Positions 52,785 through 64,000 of a DNA stretch of 64,000 nucleotides are shown here, in pieces (position 1 is the stretch's first letter; each line of letters opens with the position of its first letter). The notes beneath the pieces are model-generated. The model made no database searches. It had not been told where the DNA came from and worked only from the letters and a program-made list of their open reading frames with translations. The DNA lies in NCBI GenBank assembly GCA_028291985.1, contig JAQGNE010000032.1, positions 62,001 to 126,000 on the forward strand. Reading direction: 5' to 3'. The DNA comes from Polaromonas sp. GTDB lineage: Bacteria; Pseudomonadota; Gammaproteobacteria; Burkholderiales; Burkholderiaceae_C. A program made the translations under genes and the position numbers.

Positions 52785-53243
52785 TCAATCCTGAAGACAG
52801 GTAACGCCTTTAAAACCGCGCTCCAGGGCAAACCAGTCCAGTACCGGAAGCGTGCCAGGCAACACCGGCTTGACCGCGACCGGCAGGGATTGCCAGGCAA
52901 AAGCCTGACCTTCATGCATCTGCAGCTCTCCGGTCCATTCGAACACCTTGCAAAAATTCAGGCTTACCAGGGCGTGTGGATAGTCAACCCGTTCTACCCG
53001 CCAGGGCTGCACTGCAGCAATCGTGATGCCGATTTCCTCAAGCAACTCGCGGCGCAAGGCCTGCTCGACGGTTTCACCAGCTTCAAGCTTGCCGCCCGGA
53101 AACTCCCAGTAGCCTTCATACACCTTGCCGGCAGGTCTCGACGTCAGCAGGAACTGACCATCCGCCCGGATAAGCACACCGACCGCAACATCCACGGTTT
53201 TGCGATCAGGTCCACCCTCACGCGGGCGGTCAGCGTCAGCCAT
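52785..53243 (-). CDS. mutT: MutT-like Nudix hydrolase (8-oxo-dGTP diphosphatase type)
   Basis: A 152-residue Nudix protein. The box is GGKLEAGETVEQALRRELLEEIGI, preceded by YEGYWEFPGG, which are MutT features; MutT removes oxidised dGTP from the pool. A second possible start is GTG 53354, which overlaps the stop of the upstream ATPase gene by GTGA and would add 37 residues. I favour ATG 53243 because MutT domains start near VDVAVGVLI, but neither start has a clear ribosome binding site. It is co-directional and closely linked with the AAA ATPase gene. Confidence 0.85.
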   Translation of the reverse strand: MADADRPREGGPDRKTVDVAVGVLIRADGQFLLTSRPAGKVYEGYWEFPGGKLEAGETVEQALRRELLEEIGITIAAVQPWRVERVDYPHALVSLNFCKVFEWTGELQMHEGQAFAWQSLPVAVKPVLPGTLPVLDWFALERGFKGVTCLQD

Positions 53244-53350
53244 CAGTACCGGCATTGAAAGCTCGGCTGCGTGTGGGTCCTCAAGCCTGGGCCGCAAGAA
53301 AACAGCTTTTCCGGGCTGCACGCAAACCGGCTCGCCGGTGAAGAGCGAGC

Positions 53351-54217
53351 TCACTGTTTGCCGGCATGATCACGCGCAAACTGATAAGCCACACGGCCAC
53401 TGCGCGAGCCTCGCTCCAGCGCCCAGACCAGAGAAGCCGGCCGCGCGGCGTCAATGGCCATCTGGCTCATGCCAAACGACGACAGCCACTGCGCAACGAT
53501 AGTGAGGTATTCATCCTGGCTGAAAGGATAAAAACTGACCCATAACCCGAAACGCTCGGAGAGCGATATTTTTTCCTCGACCACTTCGCCGGGATGCACT
53601 TCACCGTCTTCGCTGTGGGTGTAGGTCAGGTTCTCCGACATGTACTCGGGCAGCAGATGCCGGCGGTTGCTGGTGGCGTAAACCAGTACGTTGGGCGTTG
53701 CGGCAGCGACCGACCCGTCGAGCATCGATTTCAGCGCCTTGTACCCCGGCTCGCCCTCCTCAAAACTGAGGTCGTCGCAAAACACGATGAATTTTTCGGG
53801 CAATGCCGAGACGACATCGACAATGTCGGGCAGATCGGTCAGGTCGGCCTTGTCGACTTCGATCAAACGCAGCCCGCGCCCGGCATATTCATGCAGGCAG
53901 GCGCGAATCAGCGAGGACTTTCCGGTTCCGCGGGCGCCTGTCAGCAGCACATTGTTGGCGGGCTTGCCGTTCACAAATTGATCGGTGTTGCGCCGGATCT
54001 TTTCCTTCTGGTCGTCGATTTCCTTCAGGTCGTCCAGGGCCATCGCGCCCACATGGCGAACCGGCTCGAGCGAGCCGTGGCCAGAACTGCGCTTGCGGTA
54101 GCGGTAGGCAATTGAAGCCGTCCAGTCCGGCGCCGTGAGTGGTTGCGGCAGCACCGACTCGATACGGGCTACCAGGGACTCAACCCGGGTCATCAGGCGT
54201 TCAAACTGTTCGTTCAT
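53351..54217 (-). CDS. DUF815-family AAA ATPase
   Basis: A 288-residue ATP-binding protein of the DUF815 family. Walker A is VLLTGARGTGKSSLIRA, Walker B FIVFCDDLSFE, and the sensor region YATSNRRHLLPEYMSENL is a DUF815 signature. The N-terminal ~60 residues are helical. The family is widespread, near argJ/mutT in betaproteobacteria, and has no established function; the fold suggests an AAA+ regulator. ATG 54217 (MNEQFERL) is the likely start; the ORF-track start at 54241 is eight residues longer. Confidence 0.87.
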   Translation of the reverse strand: MNEQFERLMTRVESLVARIESVLPQPLTAPDWTASIAYRYRKRSSGHGSLEPVRHVGAMALDDLKEIDDQKEKIRRNTDQFVNGKPANNVLLTGARGTGKSSLIRACLHEYAGRGLRLIEVDKADLTDLPDIVDVVSALPEKFIVFCDDLSFEEGEPGYKALKSMLDGSVAAATPNVLVYATSNRRHLLPEYMSENLTYTHSEDGEVHPGEVVEEKISLSERFGLWVSFYPFSQDEYLTIVAQWLSSFGMSQMAIDAARPASLVWALERGSRSGRVAYQFARDHAGKQ

Positions 54218-54291
54218 GGTGGTATGCGAAGGATCGGGCAAGCGGAAAAAGAAGAACCGGAAACAAATGCAAGCAGTGACGGCGACTGGTT

Positions 54292-55533
54292 TCAGCTGCG
54301 ATAGTCAGCATTGATCTTGACGTAGTCATACGACAGATCACATGTCCAGACGGTATCGGTAGCCGGCCCGCGGCCCAGCACAACACGTACACCGATCTCG
54401 CTTTGGGACATCACGCGCTGGCCGTCGGCTTCGACATAAGCCGGATCACGCCCCCCGTTTTTAGCGACCAGCACGTCATCGAGGTACAGGTCAATGCCTG
54501 TCTGGTCAAGATCGTCGATTCCCGCATAGCCGACCGCGGCAAGAATCCGGCCCAGATTAGGATCACTGGCGAAAAAAGCGGTCTTGACCAGCGGCGAATG
54601 CGCAATTGAATAAGCCACCTGCCTGCACTCGGCGGCGTTTTTTCCGCCTTCTACCGTGATGGTGATGAATTTGGTCGCGCCCTCGCCGTCCCGTACGATG
54701 GCCTGGGCGAGCTTGCGGGCCACATCAAGCATGGCTGCGCGAAGCGCCTGGCCGTCGCTGCCATCGAGCGACGCAATTTCTGCGTTGCCAGCCTTGTGGG
54801 TGGCGATGACCACAAACGAGTCGTTGGTCGAGGTGTCGCCATCCACCGTGACACGGTTGAAAGAGCCCTCGGCCAGATCACTCGCCAGCTGCTTCATGAG
54901 CCCTGGCGCGATGCAGGCGTCGGTTGCCATGAATCCCAGCATGGTTGCCATGTTCGGGCGAATCATGCCCGCGCCCTTGCTGATGCCGGTAACGGTCACC
55001 TGCTTGCCGCCAACCGAGACGCGGCTGGAAAACGCTTTGGCCACCGTGTCGGTGGTCATGATCGCTTCAGCGGCCCTTGCCCAGTTGTTTTCCCTGGCGT
55101 CTGCGATGGCGCCGGCCAGTCCGGCTGCAATACGCTCATGCGGCAATGGCTCCATGATCACGCCGGTTGAAAACGGCAACACCTGCTCGGGGGCAAGTTC
55201 GAGTTCGCGCGCCAACGCGATGCAGCTTGACAGCGCACGGCTCAAACCGTCGCGGCCGGTGCCTGCATTGGCGTTGCCCGTGTTGATCAGCAGGGCACGG
55301 ATGCCCAGGCTCTTGCCACCGTTTTTTGCCAGGTGCTCACGGCATATCTGCACAGGCGCGGCACAGAATCGGTTCTGGGTAAATACGGCGCCGACAGAGG
55401 TACCCTCATCCAGTAGCAGTACGGCCAGATCCTTGCGGTTGGCCTTTCGAATACCCGCTTCGGTGATACCCCAGCGCACGCCGGCTACAGGATAAAGATG
55501 GTCGGCAGGCGTTGCCACCAGATTAACGGGCAT
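54292..55533 (-). CDS. argJ: Bifunctional ornithine acetyltransferase/N-acetylglutamate synthase
   Basis: A 413-residue ArgJ that recycles the acetyl group in arginine synthesis. The self-cleavage site is within [17 protein letters not shown], where the Thr of ATML becomes the N-terminal nucleophile of the beta subunit. [12 protein letters not shown] and [11 protein letters not shown] are further signatures. Length is typical (~405). It lies between the AAA ATPase gene (74 bp) and secA (59 bp), on the same strand as both. Confidence 0.96.
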   Translation of the reverse strand: MPVNLVATPADHLYPVAGVRWGITEAGIRKANRKDLAVLLLDEGTSVGAVFTQNRFCAAPVQICREHLAKNGGKSLGIRALLINTGNANAGTGRDGLSRALSSCIALARELELAPEQVLPFSTGVIMEPLPHERIAAGLAGAIADARENNWARAAEAIMTTDTVAKAFSSRVSVGGKQVTVTGISKGAGMIRPNMATMLGFMATDACIAPGLMKQLASDLAEGSFNRVTVDGDTSTNDSFVVIATHKAGNAEIASLDGSDGQALRAAMLDVARKLAQAIVRDGEGATKFITITVEGGKNAAECRQVAYSIAHSPLVKTAFFASDPNLGRILAAVGYAGIDDLDQTGIDLYLDDVLVAKNGGRDPAYVEADGQRVMSQSEIGVRVVLGRGPATDTVWTCDLSYDYVKINADYRS

Positions 55534-55592
55534 TTTTGACTCCAGTGAGACGCGTTTTCACGCAGGTAAGGCATCCAGCCGATGACGAAAGC

Positions 55593-58373
<2,781 letters not shown>

Positions 58374-58512
58374 AAATGCGAGGCCGCCCTGACGCGCTTG
58401 CAAACGCAATCAGTGCGGCCGGAATCCTTGTTGATGAAGAAATCAGGTATGGGCGCTACGGCTGGGTTCAACTGTACGCAAACCCCGGATTTTAGCGCCC
58501 CTGCGCAAGCCG

Positions 58513-59496
58513 CTATTTGGCCCGGTGCGACGAGCCTGGGTAGGTCTGGGGAGTTCGGCCGGTTGCCGAAGCCAACTGGGCCATGGGCAAATTTTTCCCC
58601 GCATCAAGAAACTTCTGGGGGTCCTGAAAAACGCCCTGAACCAGCACTTCGAAATGCAGATGCGGGCCTGTAGAGCGACCCGTGGTGCCGACTTCAGCTA
58701 ACTTTTGACCGCGCTTGATCAGGTCGCCTTTCTTGACGAAGGTGCGGGATGCATGCGCATACCGTGTGATGAGATCGTTGCCATGGGCAACTTCAACCAT
58801 ATTGCCGTATGCAGGGTGGTACTCCTGCGCGACAACGACACCGCCAGCGGCGGCTACGATAGCGGTGCCCGGCTCGGAAGGAAAGTCGAGTCCGGTATGA
58901 AGCGCGGAGCGACCGTTGAGCGGGTCAATACGCCAGCCAAAAGATGATCCCAATGACCCGTCCAGCACAGGTTGTTGGGTAGGAAGCATCAGCTTTTTGA
59001 TTTTCTGGTCGAAGAGCCTTGACTCCATCAACGTCATCAAGTCGACCCGCTGGCCTGTGAGCTTGTCGAGGTCATTCAGCGTTGCCTCCAGTTGCTCCAT
59101 GGTCAGCGATCGGCCGGCAACCAGAGCGCCACCGCTGCCACGGCTGGATTTCATGTCTGCCGGGCTGACGCCAGCAAGCCCCGACACCCGCTCGCCCAGG
59201 GACTCGAGCTGCCCGAGCTTGGCCTGCATTTCGCCCAGACGTTTAGCCATCACATCCAGGTTTTCTCGCATGAAGCGATCACGCTGATCAAACTCATCCT
59301 TGGCCACCAGCCTGACCAGCGCGCCCACGACAGGCCAGCCTTCACGAGCGCCTTTCAAAAAGACCCAGTGGTACATGCCAGCGGCCACGATCATGAGCAC
59401 AAATGCGGCAAGCAAGCCCACAACGATCAGCCGCGTACCGCTCAGATAGACCGCGCGGCTTTTTGCAAGCCACGCATCCGTGATAATCAAATGCAC
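58513..59496 (-). CDS. M23-family membrane-anchored peptidase (LytM domain)
   Basis: A 327-residue protein with one N-terminal membrane segment (about 22-46), a coiled-coil region (about 75-165) and a C-terminal M23 peptidase domain. Zinc ligands are in HTGLDFPSEPG (HxxxD) and HLHFEV (HxH), so it is probably active on peptidoglycan cross-links in the periplasm. The layout resembles MepM/NlpD-type activators. Upstream of secA in the same direction, it is a constant neighbour in betaproteobacteria. A short tail after residue 300 has no recognised domain. Confidence 0.92.
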   Translation of the reverse strand: MHLIITDAWLAKSRAVYLSGTRLIVVGLLAAFVLMIVAAGMYHWVFLKGAREGWPVVGALVRLVAKDEFDQRDRFMRENLDVMAKRLGEMQAKLGQLESLGERVSGLAGVSPADMKSSRGSGGALVAGRSLTMEQLEATLNDLDKLTGQRVDLMTLMESRLFDQKIKKLMLPTQQPVLDGSLGSSFGWRIDPLNGRSALHTGLDFPSEPGTAIVAAAGGVVVAQEYHPAYGNMVEVAHGNDLITRYAHASRTFVKKGDLIKRGQKLAEVGTTGRSTGPHLHFEVLVQGVFQDPQKFLDAGKNLPMAQLASATGRTPQTYPGSSHRAK

Positions 59497-59540
59497 CTGT
59501 CGTCCTTTTAGCTGAGTTAACTAGGCCGTGCAGGCACCAC

Positions 59541-59885
59541 ATGCCTTATTACGCTTTCCAGCCCGACGCCTCACGATCTGCCCTGGGTACCAGGGCGGTC
59601 ACTGCACACCAGGCTGTGCAAAACTCTCCTGCACTCGGCCAGCTGGCTCTGCTCATGCGGGAGTCAAGCGAGCGGCTCAAAGCCATCGAGGCGTTACTGC
59701 CGCACGCCCTGCGCTCATCCATAAAAGCGGGACCGATTGACGGCGAAAGCTGGTGTTTGCTGGTCAGCGGAAATGCAGCCGCCGCGAAATTGAGACAACT
59801 GACGCCGCTTATCCAGTCCTGTCTTGCAGACAGAGGCTGGAAGGTTACATCAATTCGCGTGAAGATACTAACGGGACGGCAATAA
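59541..59885 (+). CDS. DciA-like (DUF721) protein
   Basis: A 114-residue protein of the DUF721/DciA family, with an N-terminal helical part and a KH-like domain (LALLMRESSERLKAIEALLP; ESWCLLVSGNAAAAKLRQLTPLI). DciA proteins help load the replicative helicase DnaB in bacteria that lack DnaC. The length is close to short betaproteobacterial members. It is divergent from the M23 peptidase gene with 44 bp between starts, so the promoter must be very compact. Confidence 0.8.
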   Translation: MPYYAFQPDASRSALGTRAVTAHQAVQNSPALGQLALLMRESSERLKAIEALLPHALRSSIKAGPIDGESWCLLVSGNAAAAKLRQLTPLIQSCLADRGWKVTSIRVKILTGRQ

Positions 59886-59991
59886 GCGCTTGGCGTGCAT
59901 TGCGGAACAGCGCCGCATCAGAGCGATGCATGCGCTATTGAAAAGAGAGCGTAGACCCCGCATACATAGGGGGGAAATGCTGAAATTGAAA

Positions 59992-60067
59992 TGGTGCCGA
60001 TTATCGGAATCGAACTGATGACCTACCGCTTACAAGGCGGTTGCTCTACCAACTGAGCTAAATCGGC
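59992..60067 (-). tRNA. tRNA-Thr (anticodon TGT)
   Basis: A 76-base cloverleaf on the minus strand: acceptor gccgatt/aatcggc, D-arm gctcagttggtagagc, anticodon stem accgc/gcggt with loop cttgtaa (anticodon TGT, bases 60032-60034), T-arm with gttcgattc, discriminator A and encoded CCA. It reads ACA and, by wobble, other ACN codons. It lies 12 bp after the sspB stop in the same direction, so it may be processed from an sspAB read-through transcript or have an embedded promoter. Confidence 0.95.
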
Positions 60068-60079
60068 ACGACGGGTATT

Positions 60080-60697
60080 CTACTTCACCCGCTTAAGAGA
60101 AGGCCGACCACTCTGCTTGGGTTTGGGCGGTTCAGGGGGTGTTTTGTCGTCTTCTGTTACCGCGTTGTGGCTGTCCGCTGGAACGAGCTGCACGATTTTG
60201 GAGTCAGTGCTTTTCGGCACGCTAACTAGCACGCCCTCCGAAACGGTTGACCCTTTTAAAGCGGTCTTCGGGTCGGCGTCATCGGGGGATGCAATGCTGG
60301 GTGCCTCATGGCGATCAGCATCACTCGCCGGAATGGCCGATAAGCCTGAACCGGCGTCTGTCCCGCCTTGCACCATGCCCGGCATCGGAAAAGCCATGCC
60401 CTGACCGTTTTCACGGGCGTAAATCGCAATCACACGGCTGATCGGCACCATGATGTCGCGCGCGCTGCCTGCAAACCTGGCCTTGAATTCAATATATTCG
60501 TTGCCAAGCTTGAGGGACGATGTGGCATCAAAGCTGATATTGAGAACGATCTCATGGTTCTTGACGTACTCGCGCGGCACCTGCACGGAATCATCCACGG
60601 ATACCGCCACATAGGGTGTCAGCCCGTTATCGGTACACCACTCGTACAGCGCCCGTATCAGATACGGACGGGTTGACGTGGAATCAGGAGCATTCAT
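60080..60697 (-). CDS. sspB: ClpXP protease specificity-enhancing factor SspB
   Basis: A 205-residue SspB. The substrate-binding domain (about 8-115; STRPYLIRALYEWCTDNGLTP, LNISFDATSSLKLGN, ARDIMVPISRVIAIYARENG) binds the ssrA tag; the C-terminal half is a flexible linker ending in KPKQSGRPSLKRVK, close to the short tail that docks on ClpX. The ATG at 60697 (MNAPDST) is chosen; the TTG at 60709 with a GG-rich stretch before it is an alternative. It follows sspA by 28 bp, an operon as in E. coli. Confidence 0.94.
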   Translation of the reverse strand: MNAPDSTSTRPYLIRALYEWCTDNGLTPYVAVSVDDSVQVPREYVKNHEIVLNISFDATSSLKLGNEYIEFKARFAGSARDIMVPISRVIAIYARENGQGMAFPMPGMVQGGTDAGSGLSAIPASDADRHEAPSIASPDDADPKTALKGSTVSEGVLVSVPKSTDSKIVQLVPADSHNAVTEDDKTPPEPPKPKQSGRPSLKRVK

Positions 60698-60725
60698 GAA
60701 CTGGGACAAATCGCCACCGCCCTGT

Positions 60726-61337
60726 TTACTTACGCATGACTTTTTCAGATGGCGTCAGTGCCTCAATATAGGCGGGGCGCGAGAAAATACGCTCGGCATA
60801 CTTTAACAATGGCGCGGCGTTTTTCGAGAGATCGATATCGTAGTAATCAAGACGCCAGAGCAACGGCGCAATCGCCACATCCAGCATCGAGAAGTTATCG
60901 CCCAGCATAAACTTGTTCTTCAGAAAAATCGGCGCCAGCTGCGTCAAGCGGTCCTTGATATGTGCGCGTGCTTTCTCAAGCGCCTTCTCATTGCCCTTCG
61001 CGGCACGCGATTCGAGCGTGTTGACATGTACGAAAAGCTCCTTCTCGAAATTGAGAAGAAACAGACGCACCCGTGCGCGGTCAACCGGGTCCCCGGGCAT
61101 AAGTTGCGGGTGTGGAAAACGCTCATCAATATATTCATTGATGATGTTTGACTCATAAAGGATCAGGTCGCGTTCGACCAGGATAGGAACCTGGCCGTAG
61201 GGGTTCATGACATTGATGTCTTCAGGCTTGTTGTACAGGTCGACATCGCGGATTTCAAAATCCATGCCTTTCTCGAACAACACAAAACGGCAGCGGTGGG
61301 AAAACGGGCAGGTCGTACCTGAATATAAAACCATCAT
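60726..61337 (-). CDS. sspA: Stringent starvation protein A
   Basis: A 203-residue GST-fold protein. The N-terminal thioredoxin-like domain has YSGTTCPFSHRCRFVLFEKG and NPYGQVPILVERDLILYES; the C-terminal helical domain carries FEKELFVHVNTLE and MLDVAIAPLLWRLDYYDIDL. SspA binds RNA polymerase and adjusts transcription in starvation and acid stress; it lacks glutathione transferase activity in E. coli. Order petABC-sspA-sspB is well conserved. Confidence 0.95.
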   Translation of the reverse strand: MMVLYSGTTCPFSHRCRFVLFEKGMDFEIRDVDLYNKPEDINVMNPYGQVPILVERDLILYESNIINEYIDERFPHPQLMPGDPVDRARVRLFLLNFEKELFVHVNTLESRAAKGNEKALEKARAHIKDRLTQLAPIFLKNKFMLGDNFSMLDVAIAPLLWRLDYYDIDLSKNAAPLLKYAERIFSRPAYIEALTPSEKVMRK

Positions 61338-61351
61338 GGCGAAGAACTCCT

Positions 61352-61397
61352 GAAAACAAAAGAGTGGAGGCCAAGCATCGAAGCTTTAACTCTCCAC
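61352..61397 (-). terminator. Probable intrinsic terminator after petC
   Basis: On the minus strand, arms gtggag/ctccac enclose an ~22-base loop with an inner aagc/gctt pairing, followed by tcttttgtttt. It sits between petC and sspA. The long loop makes it less than ideal; the T-rich tract supports termination of the pet transcript. Confidence 0.5.
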
Positions 61398-61471
61398 CCG
61401 AAGGTGCCGGCACGTTTTGCGAAATCAGTTATCGCTTGCCGGCAAGATACGCTTTACGCGTTGACTCTGTG

Positions 61472-62239
61472 TTACTTGACGTCTTTCCAGTACGCTGCGT
61501 TCAAACGCCATGCCACAAACGTCAGTAAGAGCAGGAAGAGCAGAACCCAGACACCGATACGCACTCGTGTGTTCTGTGCAGGCTCGCTCATCCATGTCAG
61601 ATAGCCCACCAGATCGCCCATTGCCTGGTCATACTGAAGCGGCGTCATCAGACCCGGCGTCACCTGCTGCCAGCCTTTGAGCACAGAGACCTTGTGACCG
61701 TGCTCCTCAAACTCTTCATAGACGGGTTTGCGCTGGCCCTGCAATTCCCACAACACATGCGGCATTGCCACATTAGGGTAAGCCAGGTTGTTCCAGCCAG
61801 TGGCTTTGCTGTCGTCGCGGTAGTAGGTACGCAGGTAGGTGTACAGATAATCCGCACCGGAGCCACCGGCACCCGAGCGCGAACGTGCAATCAGCGTCAG
61901 GTCTGGCGGGTTTCCGCCGAACCAGTCTTTGGCCTGCCGCGGATCAATCGCCGCCTTCATCGTCTCGCCGACCTTGTCAGTCGTGAAGAGCAGGTTTTCC
62001 TTGATTTGCTGATCTGTCAGGTTGATGTCTTTCAGGCGGTTGAAACGCATGAAAGCGGCAGAGTGACAGTTCAGGCAATAGTTGACAAACAACCGCGCAC
62101 CGTTCTGCAACGAACCCATATCGTTGGTGCGGTCGGGTGCCTTGTCCCAGACCACACCGCCTTCAGCCGCCTGAACGCCCGCCGAAAAACTGAGCGCCAT
62201 CATCAGCGCCACAAAAGGAGCAAATATCGATTTTTTCAT
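61472..62239 (-). CDS. petC: Cytochrome c1 of the bc1 complex
   Basis: A 255-residue cytochrome c1 with a signal peptide (FAPFVALMMALSFSAGVQA), the haem-binding CxxCH motif NYCLNCHSAAFMRFNRL, a distal Met probably in NVAMPHVLWELQG, and a C-terminal membrane anchor (WVLLFLLLLTFVAWRL). It receives electrons from the Rieske protein and passes them to soluble or membrane cytochrome c. ATG 62239 (MKKSIFAPF) is chosen; the ORF-track start at 62506 lies inside petB. It follows petB by 17 bp. Confidence 0.97.
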   Translation of the reverse strand: MKKSIFAPFVALMMALSFSAGVQAAEGGVVWDKAPDRTNDMGSLQNGARLFVNYCLNCHSAAFMRFNRLKDINLTDQQIKENLLFTTDKVGETMKAAIDPRQAKDWFGGNPPDLTLIARSRSGAGGSGADYLYTYLRTYYRDDSKATGWNNLAYPNVAMPHVLWELQGQRKPVYEEFEEHGHKVSVLKGWQQVTPGLMTPLQYDQAMGDLVGYLTWMSEPAQNTRVRIGVWVLLFLLLLTFVAWRLNAAYWKDVK

Positions 62240-62256
62240 GGTGAGTAATCTCTGGC

Positions 62257-63657
62257 TCAATGGGCTGCAAACGTCACGCGCGCCGGAACCGGCTTGAAAG
62301 CGCCCAGTTGGCTCCACCACGGCATCAGCAGGAAAAAGCCAAAGTAAAACAGCGTTCCCAGCTGCGACACACGCTCGCCGATAGCCGACGGTGGCTGCAC
62401 ACCCAGATACCCCAGAACCAGGAAGTTGATGACAAAAACACCGTACAGGTATTTGTTCCAGCTCGGCCGATACCGGATCGACCTGACCTGGCTGTGATCG
62501 AGCCATGGCAAAAAGAACAGGATGATCACAGCGCCGCCCATCACCACGACGCCCCAGAACTTCGCGTCGATCAGCACCATTGCTGCCACAACAACCACAG
62601 CCGCACCGACCATCACCAGCTTGAGGAGCGGAGCCAGCCGGGTCTTGATCACACCAAAGGCGGCGGCCGCAATCACGCAGGCCATCAGGGCGTACATCAT
62701 TTCGCTGGTAATGGCACGCAGCATCGAGTAGTAGGGCGTGAAGTACCAGACAGGCGCAATATGCAGTGGCGTCTTCAGCGGATCAGCCGGAATGAAATTG
62801 TTGTATTCCAGAAAGTAACCGCCAAACTCGGGCGCGAAGAAAATGACGGCGGTAAAAGCCATCAGGAACATGCTGACCGCAAAAATGTCGTGCACCGTGT
62901 AATAGGGATGGAACGGAATGCCATCAAGCGGGCGACCTTCTGCGTCCTTCGTTGCCTTGATCTCCACGCCGTCAGGGTTGTTGGAACCGACTTCATGCAG
63001 GGCAATGATGTGTGCTGCGACCAGGCCCAGCAGGACCAGCGGAACGGCAATCACGTGGAAGGCAAAAAACCGGTTCAGGGTTGCGTCACCCACGACATAG
63101 TCACCGCGAATCAGCAGGGCCAGATCCGGACCGATAAAGGGGATAGCGGCAAACAGATTGACAATCACCTGAGCGCCCCAGTAGCTCATCTGACCCCAAG
63201 GGAGCAAATAGCCCATGAAGGCTTCGGCCATCAGGCACAGGAAGATGGCGCATCCAAAAATCCAGATCAATTCGCGCGGCTTGCGGTAGCTTCCGTAAAT
63301 CAGCCCGCGGAACATGTGCAGGTAAACCACCACAAAGAACGCTGACGCTCCAGTGGAATGCATATAACGGATCAGCCAGCCCCAGGGCACGTCGCGCATG
63401 ATGTATTCGACCGAACCAAACGCCAGCGCTGCGTCTGGCTTGTAGTGCATCGTCAGAAAAATGCCGGTCGTGATCTGGATCACCAGCACCAGCAACGCGA
63501 GTGAGCCGAAGATGTACCAGAAATTAAAGTTCTTGGGTGCGTAGTATTCGCCCAGGTGCTCTCGGTACAGCTTGCTGGCCGGAAAACGGTTATCGACCCA
63601 TGTCAGCGCTTTTTCGGCGAAGGGGGCGTCTGGGGATGCTTCTTTGAATTCAGCCAT
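62257..63657 (-). CDS. petB: Cytochrome b of the bc1 complex
   Basis: A 466-residue cytochrome b with eight to nine membrane segments. Quinol-site signatures include GYLLPWGQMSYWGAQVIVNLF (begins near residue 150), the PEWYF-related motif as PVWYF (IAPVWYFTPYYSMLR), and haem-binding His pairs in RYMHSTGASAFF and FFAFHVIAVP. It moves electrons between quinol and the Rieske centre across the membrane. The change of PEWYF to PVWYF lies in the Qo site and is worth checking. It is read with petA and petC. Confidence 0.96.
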   Translation of the reverse strand: MAEFKEASPDAPFAEKALTWVDNRFPASKLYREHLGEYYAPKNFNFWYIFGSLALLVLVIQITTGIFLTMHYKPDAALAFGSVEYIMRDVPWGWLIRYMHSTGASAFFVVVYLHMFRGLIYGSYRKPRELIWIFGCAIFLCLMAEAFMGYLLPWGQMSYWGAQVIVNLFAAIPFIGPDLALLIRGDYVVGDATLNRFFAFHVIAVPLVLLGLVAAHIIALHEVGSNNPDGVEIKATKDAEGRPLDGIPFHPYYTVHDIFAVSMFLMAFTAVIFFAPEFGGYFLEYNNFIPADPLKTPLHIAPVWYFTPYYSMLRAITSEMMYALMACVIAAAAFGVIKTRLAPLLKLVMVGAAVVVVAAMVLIDAKFWGVVVMGGAVIILFFLPWLDHSQVRSIRYRPSWNKYLYGVFVINFLVLGYLGVQPPSAIGERVSQLGTLFYFGFFLLMPWWSQLGAFKPVPARVTFAAH

Positions 63658-63763
63658 AACTGATCCTGGTTCTAGGGGTTTTGTCCGGCGCCAGAGCTAG
63701 AAAATAGCTGCTGCGCTGGACGGCATGGAGGCAAAACCTGGGCGGTGCACATCGAATGCATGC

Positions 63764-64000
63764 TCACGCCTTCTTGTCGTCCTCGCCAATCAGCAGTCTG
63801 GTGTCAGACAAATACATATGCGGCGGCACTTCCAGATTATCTGGCGCAGGCTTGTTCTTAAACACCCGACCAGCCATGTCGAAAGTCGAGCCATGGCAGG
63901 GGCAGAAAAACCCTCCAGCCCAGTTGTCCGGCAGGGATGGCTGCGCGCCAGGCTGGAACTTGTCCGATGGCGAGCAGCCCAGATGCGTGCAGATACCCAC
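63764..64000 (-). CDS. petA: Rieske iron-sulfur protein, C-terminal part (cut by right edge)
   Basis: Only the C-terminal ~78 residues are present; the frame stays open to the window edge. The two Rieske cluster motifs are seen: [11 protein letters not shown] (CTHLGC) and [19 protein letters not shown] (CPCHG), which give the Cys/His ligands of the 2Fe-2S centre. The N-terminal Tat signal/membrane anchor is outside the window. It heads petA-petB-petC; 106 bp separate it from petB. Confidence 0.95.
   Translation of the reverse strand: MGICTHLGCSPSDKFQPGAQPSLPDNWAGGFFCPCHGSTFDMAGRVFKNKPAPDNLEVPPHMYLSDTRLLIGEDDKKA

Noticed and set aside
62260-63345. 361-residue plus-strand ORF
   Set aside because: Antisense to petB; rich in His/Gln/Arg, typical of the reverse of a membrane protein gene.

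Overview
The window is a typical chromosomal stretch of a betaproteobacterium, most likely family Comamonadaceae (Burkholderiales), close to Polaromonas or Rhodoferax. This is inferred from gene order (rplU-rpmA-obgE-proB-rppH-proS, pilBCD-coaE-zapD-yacG, hemA-prfA-prmC-grxD, petABC-sspAB, secA-M23-DciA) and protein sequence style. It is gene dense, moderately GC rich and mostly housekeeping. I see no rRNA, CRISPR array, insertion sequence, prophage or integrase. One tRNA gene is present, tRNA-Thr(TGT).

Layout. 0-0.5 kb: end of a MoeB/ThiF-like adenylyltransferase. 0.6-6.1 kb: a signalling and stress block with an orphan receiver protein, a NarL-type response regulator divergent from a CHASE3 sensor kinase, then a run of envelope/stress genes (DUF883, YqjE-like, an unrecognised membrane protein, a ferritin-like protein, a BON lipoprotein). 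6.2-16.4 kb, minus strand: a secreted nuclease, then a ligase-associated DNA repair set (Lhr-type helicase, ATP-dependent DNA ligase, MBL-fold exonuclease) interrupted by folE, a BLUF blue-light receptor gene and a DUF429 gene, followed by a cardiolipin synthase and nudB. 16.4-24.6 kb, minus strand: aspS, DUF502, FmdB, ubiB-ubiJ, a Tim44-like protein, ubiE, DUF971 and a HIT protein. 24.6-28.5 kb: a 1313-residue FAD/Fe-S oxidoreductase. 28.7-33.9 kb: a complete ugpBAECQ glycerol-3-phosphate uptake operon with Pho-box-like repeats upstream. 34-38.5 kb: hemA, prfA, prmC, grxD. 38.5-44.5 kb, minus strand: yacG, zapD, coaE, pilD, pilC, pilB. 44.6-48.8 kb: ispB divergent from rplU-rpmA-obgE-proB. 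48.8-52.7 kb: CNP1-like and rppH (minus), proS and a lytic transglycosylase (plus). 52.8-59.5 kb, minus strand: mutT-like, AAA ATPase, argJ, secA, M23 peptidase. 59.5-64 kb: a DciA-like protein, tRNA-Thr, sspB, sspA and petC-petB-petA (petA cut by the window edge).

The two most interesting regions are (1) the DNA-repair cluster carrying a complete-looking BLUF photoreceptor and folE in the same orientation, which suggests light-linked pterin/folate supply or light-linked repair, and (2) a dispersed repeat of about 50 bp found in at least six places, one translated in frame inside a small membrane protein and one supplying the last codons and stop of the DNA ligase gene. Function of either is inference. 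All calls come from reading the sequence; no database search was run.
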